NCBI GenBank assembly: GCA_963978545.1
Contig: OZ021727.1
Location: 56,308,487 to 56,372,486 of the forward strand
DNA length: 64,000 bases
Direction: 5' to 3'
From: Linyphia triangularis
Taxonomy: Eukaryota > Arthropoda > Arachnida > Araneae > Linyphiidae
Part shown: positions 24,501-35,400 of the stretch, one piece after another
Layout: every line of letters starts with the position of its first letter
Position numbering within the stretch: position 1 is the stretch's first letter
Position numbers and translations under genes: made by a program
The notes under the pieces: generated by a model
What the model saw: only the letters and a program-made list of their open reading frames with translations
What the model was told of the DNA's origin: nothing
The model's database searches: none

Positions 24501-27500
24501 CTTTTATTGCATGACGTCACAGTAGGTATGACGTCATAATTTGTTTTATATCAAAGTTTAGAGCGATGGCAACACTTTTTAGTTTCAATTTACCTTTAAG
24601 ATGGAGCTGAATTGTTCTAGGGCTGCTTCTAAACGAATAAGTTAAGAGTGATAGATATTTTTACTAGTGACGTCACAGTGGGTATGATGTCATTATATGT
24701 TAAAATTTACGTTTTAAGTGATGATAACACTAGATATATACCAAATTTAGTTTTCAGGTTTTGGCAACGAGTTCTGATCGGTCAGCTAAATGCTCGCTTG
24801 TGACTGATAAGTTTTAAACATGTGACTAAAAGTTAACTTCTGATTGACTGTTTGGTTTTCTAGCGAGTTACTTACATATCCTTTAATCAAGTTAAAATAC
24901 CTGCAACAAAGTTACACAAATAAAAAAAAAATAAAAAAATGTTACATTTGAAAAGTTAATAAAAGTGAAGGCCATTTGCTAAGGGTCAAAAAGAACCCTA
25001 ACCCCGAGCTACACGTGACATTTCAATATTTTACCAAACAATTGTTAAAATATCGACTATCGGACGTTGCCTTCATGGTAACTCATCTACCCACCCCCCT
25101 TCCCTAACTAATTTTGAATAAGTTAAGACTTTAGAATTACAATTAATAAATTTTGAAAAATTATTTATTAAAGGTGAGGACCCACCTCCAGCCCGATACC
25201 TCTTTTAGGAAGAATTGGTACCGCCTCACTCCACCCTAACAAAAAAAAAATCTGTGAAAAAAAAGCACGAAGTATTAAACACGTCTTTCACACTCAGGTA
25301 TCCAAGTAGAAATGGCGAGACGGCAACAGGTAGCGTCTATATATGAGGGGTGATCACGTGACTTCACCGACCAATCAGGTTTCACGGTAGAGGGTGCTAC
25401 TGACTATCGACCCGTCAGAAGGGAGGGGAGCGAGACTAGGGATGTTTCAACACGCTTCAACGCGTTTGCGAGTTGAGTTGTTGTGTAACGATCTTGCTTG
25501 AAACAGTTAAAGTGATAGATAATTTGTTCGTGACGTCATAGTGTAGCGAATGGGTTTTTAGCGTAGACAGTTGTTGCAATTGGAGTAATTATGAAATTTA
25601 TTAAATATAAAGATAATATTTAGTAATAATTATCAGATTTTATTATTATTATTATAAAAAATAAACTTATAAAAAAAAGTGAACGTGAAAATTTACTTTG
25701 CGAATAAAAATCATGTCTTTAAAATGTGTACGAATATCACTAAATAAGAGAAAAAAGTAACATACTTAAACTCTTTAAAATAAATAACTTTAACATTAAC
25801 GTAAAAAATTTACTTTTCACATAAAAATCACTTTAAAATGAGTAAAAATATCGCTAAATAAGAGAAAAAAAAGTAACTTACTTAAAATTTCTAAGATAAA
25901 TATTTAACCTTTACACGAAAATTCCCTTCATATATAAAAATCACGACTTTAAAATATGACATGCAAGAGAAAAGTAACGTACTTAAACTTTCTACGACAA
26001 ATAACTTTAACATTAACGTAACATTTTACTTTACACATAAAAATCCCGACTTTAAAATATGTAGAAATACCGCTAAATAAAAGAAGAAAAAAAAAGTAAC
26101 ATACTTAAACTTTGTACGGCAAATAACTTTGACATTAACGTAAAAAATTTTCTTCACATATAAAAATCACGACTTTAAAATGTAACGTGTAAGAAGAATT
26201 AGCATACTTAAAATTTCTACGACAAATAAATTTAACCTTTACGCGAAAATTTACTACATATATAAAAATCATGTATTTAAAATATCGCTGAATAAAAGAA
26301 AAAAGTAACATACTTAAACTTTCTACGACAAATAACTTTAACATTAACGCAAAAATTTACTTTACACATAAAAATCACGACTTTAAATTTGACATGCAGG
26401 AGGAAAGTATAACATACCTATAATTTCTACGACAAAGAATTCAAACATTGCCATTCATGTCTTTAAAATGTATAATGACAACTCTAACTTTTAGAAAAAA
26501 GAAACACTAAAAATTTACAAGGCAAAGAATTTAAAATTGAACGTGAAAATTAACTTCACATGTACAATCATACTCTTATATCAACGATAAATAAGATAAA
26601 AAAGAAGCTCTAAAAATTTATAAGGCAAATAATTTAAATAATACGCGAAAATTTACCACACATATAAAAATTATGTCTTTCAAATGTGTAAGAATAACGC
26701 TAAATTAGAGAAAAAGAAATACTAAAAATTTATAAGGTAAGGAATTGAAACAATATGCGAAAATTTATTTCACGCATAAAATTTTTATCTTTAAAATGTG
26801 TAAGAATAATGCTAAATTAGAGAAGAAAAAAAAAAAAAATAACATACTTAAACTTTCTTCGACAACAATTTAAACAATACGCGACATTTTCATACACAAT
26901 TATTTTCTTAGGTTAATGTTAAATAATGGGAAATTTAACAGAATAAAAATTTCAAAGATAAAGAATTTTAACCTTTACACGAAAATTTACCTCACAAAAA
27001 TATCATATCCTTAAACTTTAACGTGACAATTTACTCTTCATATACAATTAAACTCTTAGGTTAATGTTAAATAAGAAAAAAAAATAATATACTTAAAATT
27101 TCTAAGATAAACATAACGTAAAAATTTCGTATCATATGTTTAAAATGTAACATATAAGAGAAAAAAAACTAACATACTTGAACTTTCTATAGCAAAGAAT
27201 TTAAGCATTAGCGTAAAAATTAACTTTACATATAAAATTCACATCTTTAAATGGGAAGATAAGCAGGTGACGGTAATTAGCCAATCAGGGTAGCGGTAGG
27301 TGATACGCCATTCGCCGGCATTTTTAGATCGGAGGATGAGTCACGCTAAAACTTGTTGGAACAGGTCGGGAGATTTGTACAGCAAGAACAACAGCATCGA
27401 CGCGCAAGCAGCGGGTGATGCTGTGATGTGTCAGCAGGTCTTTGAGATTATCGTTTTCCTACTTTGCCGTTTTCATAATGAAATGTTTGTGAAAACTTGG

Positions 27501-29931
27501 AATGAATAAAGTGGATTTCAAAGACATATTAGTAAGTGAAGGTAGAATTCGCATGGACTTTCTTCCAAAAAGTAAGATTCACTTGGAGAATTTAAGATCA
27601 TTTCTACTTGAAAACTTTTCTATTATTTAAAACATTGAATATTGTTCAAACTCAGTGGGATTATATGCTACAATACGGGTAAAACTTAACAAAATTGTTA
27701 CATAGAAGAAAAATAGTAAGAGATTTAAAATAAATATTAGATATAGATACTCCAAAGAAAAAATTTCACCTCTACTTTTCAATCGGAAAATCAATACAAG
27801 TTGGAAATTTATGTTACTTCAAGAAAGACTTAGACAATTTACTTTGTAATAATATACGGTAAGGTGTCGTATTAACTCGTGCAATACATGCTGACTAAGG
27901 TTTATTTTACTTGAAAGGTGAATTGGGGGGAAATATTAAATAAATTGTAGATATTAAATACATTATAGATATGCATTCAAGTTTTGAAAATCACCTGCAA
28001 GACTTTTAAAACATCTTAAGATAAATTGAAAGAAACTTTTTATACTCTGAAAGGAAATCACAAGTAATTTAGTTAACTTTTTTCATGGTAACACTCATAT
28101 TCAACGACATGTTTTTAAAATTTAACCTTCTTTACATGATAATAGTTATAAATTTTTTCAATCTCAGATGCGATATACTATTATTTCTAACATATATGTT
28201 ACGAATTGTGTAAAGTTTTTAAAAGAGTATATGCAAATCACCAATCAGAAACATAAAAATCTAACATCAATCAAACACACTAAAATAATAAGATATTTTC
28301 CTTAGTGGAAATAGTTAACTACTCATGTGATGGAATGTACTTAGAAAATTTAAATACTGAAAAAAGTTTGCTAGGCAAACTTAAAGAATATATATTTTTT
28401 TTCTTGTGAAAAACTAGCATAAATTTGAAAAATATAGAGTTTGTTACTACGTAAAATTGAACATCATCTGGACAAACTAAATTATACATGAATTTTTTTT
28501 ATTTGAGAGGTGCTGACAATATATCATTAATACAGAGATTTTTAACTTCCACCCATAATTTCTAAATAACTTATACATAAATTTCAGAAAACTGAAACGG
28601 AATGTGTTTTACAAGACGCTTATTTTGTAAGATGAATATTCAATATTAATATAACTGAGCAAAGTTCATTACGGAAAAAACTTGTAAAAGATACTTATAT
28701 TTTGAAAATAGTTTGAAATATCCTTTTAAATTTATGAATGCTCGCTTTCGAAAGACACAAATAAAACTGATATTACACATGATAATTAACACATGCATAA
28801 CATTAATCAAACAAAGTGGAATTTTTATTGCTTGTGACCGATAACTTTTCAGTGAAGCAGAACTTACATAGGAAATTTGTGCAAACTTTTTCAACTTTTA
28901 AACCAAGTATTATGTAAAATTATAAATTACGATAGGAAATAGCACACTTCAGAATCGGAACAAGTCTTCTAGTTAAGCTAAATTTATTTCTCAAGGAATT
29001 GAAAGCATACCAGACAAGTCCTTATCATTTCGCATCTTTTCTCATGTTGCAAGAAGACATACTTTGTAAAAGATCGTCGTTGCACTTAACAAAAATCAGT
29101 AAAAATAAATGTATTTTCTATGGCAAAGATAAAACTTCACAACTTAATTACTGAAATTTAGCTAAGTTGCATATGGTTTATTCACATAACTCGCATATGC
29201 TTCGAATGTTGAAATATATTTGTCAGTTGAAATCAAACTAATCGAAAATAAATGCTACCTACATTTTCAAGTCGGAAATTACTATTAAATAAACTTTACA
29301 TGTAAAACATTGTCATGTTAAAAAGAAAAATCTACAAAAATGTAAATGATAATTTTACTGTTGGTACATAAATGATGAATAATTTATGATTTTATTCTAG
29401 GCAAACGTTTTATTGTCTAACAGAGAACTTAAACTTTAGCAGAAAAATAAAAAAATACAATTTTTATATCCTATCATGCTTGTCGAAAATTGAATTTATT
29501 AGCTGTTGTAATAGATTTTTATTGTCCAAATTTCTATAGTTTTTCTTCCCGGTGCAATAAAATTAAGTTCATGTGTAATGATTAGGTTTTTTTTTTTTTT
29601 TTTTTTTATGAATCTTATAAATTTAATGAAATTATTATGACCTAAGAGATTGAGTGAACTGAATAAATCAATGATGTAAATTTAAACAGTGACTTGAACT
29701 GATACATACTATAACTGTAAAGAAGTATGACAAAGTGATAGATGAAGTAAAAATAGAAGTTGAATGAAATGTGTTGAAAAAAGTTGAAGACGACAAGAAA
29801 TTCGTAATTGAGAATTATCATTGACTTATATTAACTTCGTTTTTCTTGCTTATGACAAGAAAATACACTCTTTCTTATTAAGAACCAACTTGATATATTA
29901 TCATAGAATGACAATGATGAAATATCTATAC

Positions 29932-29968
<37 letters not shown>

Positions 29969-32368
29969 CTAACTTAGACATAGCAAATTTCTTGAAATTC
30001 ATGTATAATGCGAGAAGTTTTACTGGAAATATAGAAGATACAACATTGAAAGATGTGAATGTTTCGAAGTACTTTATCAGAAATAAAAAAAAAAAAATGC
30101 GCTGAGATTCGCTATAAAAAATTTTAGGAGAAAGTTTAAACAAAATTTAAAATCAAACATGCTTTTAAATGGGAACACAAATATTAAAACTATAGCACAT
30201 TAAACAATTTATATTACGTCATCTCAGTTGTATCAAACTGAATAACATGAAAAACAACCACAAACTGAATAAACATGAAAATTATCAATATATGTGGAAA
30301 AGTTTCCTTTTTTTCACATATAAAAAAAAATAACACATTGACGTACGTTAAGATCACGAAACATGCATAATCATATACCGATAAGAGCAACCAATGTTGC
30401 GGGGAGATATTCACATGATGGTCAATATCCCATGAATAAGTTGATTGATTGAATTTATAATGCTAATTCCAATAGTATTCCACGTAACTTCAACTTCATA
30501 TGTTACACTATAGATATATTTATTTTTCAAATATATTGACTTTCGAAAAATCATCCTTCAATACAAGAATGATAATAGTAAGAATAAAAGAAAAGATACT
30601 AAGCATTGATTTAAAGTGTATTTATTTCAACTTCGCAACAAATCATATGCTTGAAACGAAAATTGCTTCGAACCAAAGTATAACCATCCAATTTCATTGA
30701 TTCCTACAAGGACATTTTTCTCATCTAGTAATTGAATTTTTTTTTTTTCTCATACACATTATAAGTGATGTCTAATCAGGTGTAGAATAGTTGAAGATAT
30801 CCGACCTCTTTCTAAATATTAATAAGTCACTGTTGAAAAACTTATAAAAATTTCAAGTTACACTTAAATTTTTTTTTTTTTTTTTTATATATATTTCAAA
30901 GAATTTTTTCAAATCAATATGTATATTTAAATACTGAAACTTATTCACTTCAATAAATGTATGTTTAAGTTATAAAACTCTTCGTATGTATTGAAAAATT
31001 GTAACTTTTCGTCTTCTTCGTATAAATCGATAACTTATACACTAGTTCTTCATCAATTAATCTTCTAAGTAAATCTTTCAAAGCTAAAAACATACTTATA
31101 GCTTTGCATTTGTAACAAGTTAAATTGTACATGTTTCATGTGAAAGTTACAAAATTTCAGATATTTTCATGGAAAACATATAAAATTTTAATTTCACGAG
31201 AAACATGTACAATTTAACATGTTACAAATGCAAAGCTATAAGTATGTTTTTAGCTTTGAAAGATTTACTTAGAAGATTAATTGATGAAGAACTAGTGTAT
31301 AAGTTATCGATTTATACGAAGAAGACGAAAAGTTACAATTTTTCAATACATACGAAGAGTTTTATAACTTAAACATACATTTATTGAAGTGAATAAGTTT
31401 CAGTATTTAAATATACATATTGATTTGAAAAAATTCTTTGAAATATATATAAAAAAAAAAAAAAAAAATTTAAGTGTAACTTGAAATTTTTATAAGTTTT
31501 TCAACAGTGACTTATTAATATTTAGAAAGAGGTCGGATATCTTCAACTATTCTACACCTGATTAGACATCACTTATAATGTGTATGAGAAAAAAAAAAAA
31601 TTCAATTACTAGATGAGAAAAATGTCCTTGTAGGAATCAATGAAATTGGATGGTTATACTTTGGTTCGAAGCAATTTTCGTTTCAAGCATATGATTTGTT
31701 GCGAAGTTGAAATAAATACACTTTAAATCAATGCTTAGTATCTTTTCTTTTATTCTTACTATTATCATTCTTGTATTGAAGGATGATTTTTCGAAAGTCA
31801 ATATATTTGAAAAATAAATATATCTATAGTGTAACATATGAAGTTGAAGTTACGTGGAATACTATTGGAATTAGCATTATAAATTCAATCAATCAACTTA
31901 TTCATGGGATATTGACCATCATGTGAATATCTCCCCGCAACATTGGTTGCTCTTATCGGTATATGATTATGCATGTTTCGTGATCTTAACGTACGTCAAT
32001 GTGTTATTTTTTTTTATATGTGAAAAAAAGGAAACTTTTCCACATATATTGATAATTTTCATGTTTATTCAGTTTGTGGTTGTTTTTCATGTTATTCAGT
32101 TTGATACAACTGAGATGACGTAATATAAATTGTTTAATGTGCTATAGTTTTAATATTTGTGTTCCCATTTAAAAGCATGTTTGATTTTAAATTTTGTTTA
32201 AACTTTCTCCTAAAATTTTTTATAGCGAATCTCAGCGCATTTTTTTTTTTTTATTTCTGATAAAGTACTTCGAAACATTCACATCTTTCAATGTTGTATC
32301 TTCTATATTTCCAGTAAAACTTCTCGCATTATACATGAATTTCAAGAAATTTGCTATGTCTAAGTTAG

Positions 32369-32407
<39 letters not shown>

Positions 32408-35400
32408 GTATAGATATTTCATCATTGTCATTCTATGATAATATATCAAGTTGGTTCTTAATAAGAAAGAGTGTATTTTCTTGTCATAAGCAAGAAAAAC
32501 GAAGTTAATATAAGTCAATGATAATTCTCAATTACGAATTTCTTGTCGTCTTCAACTTTTTTCAACACATTTCATTCAACTTCTATTTTTACTTCATCTA
32601 TCACTTTGTCATACTTCTTTACAGTTATAGTATGTATCAGTTCAAGTCACTGTTTAAATTTACATCATTGATTTATTCAGTTCACTCAATCTCTTAGGTC
32701 ATAATAATTTCATTAAATTTATAAGATTCATAAAAAAAAAAAAAAAAAAAAAAACCTAATCATTACACATGAACTTAATTTTATTGCACCGGGAAGAAAA
32801 ACTATAGAAATTTGGACAATAAAAATCTATTACAACAGCTAATAAATTCAATTTTCGACAAGCATGATAGGATATAAAAATTGTATTTTTTTATTTTTCT
32901 GCTAAAGTTTAAGTTCTCTGTTAGACAATAAAACGTTTGCCTAGAATAAAATCATAAATTATTCATCATTTATGTACCAACAGTAAAATTATCATTTACA
33001 TTTTTGTAGATTTTTCTTTTTAACATGACAATGTTTTACATGTAAAGTTTATTTAATAGTAATTTCCGACTTGAAAATGTAGGTAGCATTTATTTTCGAT
33101 TAGTTTGATTTCAACTGACAAATATATTTCAACATTCGAAGCATATGCGAGTTATGTGAATAAACCATATGCAACTTAGCTAAATTTCAGTAATTAAGTT
33201 GTGAAGTTTTATCTTTGCCATAGAAAATACATTTATTTTTACTGATTTTTGTTAAGTGCAACGACGATCTTTTACAAAGTATGTCTTCTTGCAACATGAG
33301 AAAAGATGCGAAATGATAAGGACTTGTCTGGTATGCTTTCAATTCCTTGAGAAATAAATTTAGCTTAACTAGAAGACTTGTTCCGATTCTGAAGTGTGCT
33401 ATTTCCTATCGTAATTTATAATTTTACATAATACTTGGTTTAAAAGTTGAAAAAGTTTGCACAAATTTCCTATGTAAGTTCTGCTTCACTGAAAAGTTAT
33501 CGGTCACAAGCAATAAAAATTCCACTTTGTTTGATTAATGTTATGCATGTGTTAATTATCATGTGTAATATCAGTTTTATTTGTGTCTTTCGAAAGCGAG
33601 CATTCATAAATTTAAAAGGATATTTCAAACTATTTTCAAAATATAAGTATCTTTTACAAGTTTTTTCCGTAATGAACTTTGCTCAGTTATATTAATATTG
33701 AATATTCATCTTACAAAATAAGCGTCTTGTAAAACACATTCCGTTTCAGTTTTCTGAAATTTATGTATAAGTTATTTAGAAATTATGGGTGGAAGTTAAA
33801 AATCTCTGTATTAATGATATATTGTCAGCACCTCTCAAATAAAAAAAATTCATGTATAATTTAGTTTGTCCAGATGATGTTCAATTTTACGTAGTAACAA
33901 ACTCTATATTTTTCAAATTTATGCTAGTTTTTCACAAGAAAAAAATATATATTCTTTAAGTTTGCCTAGCAAACTTTTTTCAGTATTTAAATTTTCTAAG
34001 TACATTCCATCACATGAGTAGTTAACTATTTCCACTAAGGAAAATATCTTATTATTTTAGTGTGTTTGATTGATGTTAGATTTTTATGTTTCTGATTGGT
34101 GATTTGCATATACTCTTTTAAAAACTTTACACAATTCGTAACATATATGTTAGAAATAATAGTATATCGCATCTGAGATTGAAAAAATTTATAACTATTA
34201 TCATGTAAAGAAGGTTAAATTTTAAAAACATGTCGTTGAATATGAGTGTTACCATGAAAAAAGTTAACTAAATTACTTGTGATTTCCTTTCAGAGTATAA
34301 AAAGTTTCTTTCAATTTATCTTAAGATGTTTTAAAAGTCTTGCAGGTGATTTTCAAAACTTGAATGCATATCTATAATGTATTTAATATCTACAATTTAT
34401 TTAATATTTCCCCCCAATTCACCTTTCAAGTAAAATAAACCTTAGTCAGCATGTATTGCACGAGTTAATACGACACCTTACCGTATATTATTACAAAGTA
34501 AATTGTCTAAGTCTTTCTTGAAGTAACATAAATTTCCAACTTGTATTGATTTTCCGATTGAAAAGTAGAGGTGAAATTTTTTCTTTGGAGTATCTATATC
34601 TAATATTTATTTTAAATCTCTTACTATTTTTCTTCTATGTAACAATTTTGTTAAGTTTTACCCGTATTGTAGCATATAATCCCACTGAGTTTGAACAATA
34701 TTCAATGTTTTAAATAATAGAAAAGTTTTCAAGTAGAAATGATCTTAAATTCTCCAAGTGAATCTTACTTTTTGGAAGAAAGTCCATGCGAATTCTACCT
34801 TCACTTACTAATATGTCTTTGAAATCCACTTTATTCATTCCAAGTTTTCACAAACATTTCATTATGAAAACGGCAAAGTAGGAAAACGATAATCTCAAAG
34901 ACCTGCTGACACATCACAGCATCACCCGCTGCTTGCGCGTCGATGCTGTTGTTCTTGCTGTACAAATCTCCCGACCTGTTCCAACAAGTTTTAGCGTGAC
35001 TCATCCTCCGATCTAAAAATGCCGGCGAATGGCGTATCACCTACCGCTACCCTGATTGGCTAATTACCGTCACCTGCTTATCTTCCCATTTAAAGATGTG
35101 AATTTTATATGTAAAGTTAATTTTTACGCTAATGCTTAAATTCTTTGCTATAGAAAGTTCAAGTATGTTAGTTTTTTTTCTCTTATATGTTACATTTTAA
35201 ACATATGATACGAAATTTTTACGTTATGTTTATCTTAGAAATTTTAAGTATATTATTTTTTTTTCTTATTTAACATTAACCTAAGAGTTTAATTGTATAT
35301 GAAGAGTAAATTGTCACGTTAAAGTTTAAGGATATGATATTTTTGTGAGGTAAATTTTCGTGTAAAGGTTAAAATTCTTTATCTTTGAAATTTTTATTCT

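Larger units (their letters stand above)
23999..31137 (+). repeat. Left arm of the palindrome (7139 bp)
   Basis: Order from the tip: CRE/ETS-rich terminus, four ~155-bp repeats, AT-rich unique part, promoter-like island near 25310, ~115-bp array (25620-27235), small island with a 69-codon ORF, then about 3.6 kb of AT-rich DNA. Differences from the right arm that I could find: T-run 21 versus 23, A-run 31 versus 33, T-run 8 versus 7 (near 28396), and one A/T substitution about 20 bp from the loop. Confidence 0.95.

Noticed and set aside
25620..27235. CRISPR-like repeat-spacer array
   Set aside because: Repeats are long, diverged and contiguous in a eukaryotic genome; no uniform short repeats or unique spacers.
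29821..30143. 94- and 80-codon overlapping ORFs
   Set aside because: Built around a 31-base A/T run (poly-Lys or poly-Phe); length changes between the two palindrome arms break them.
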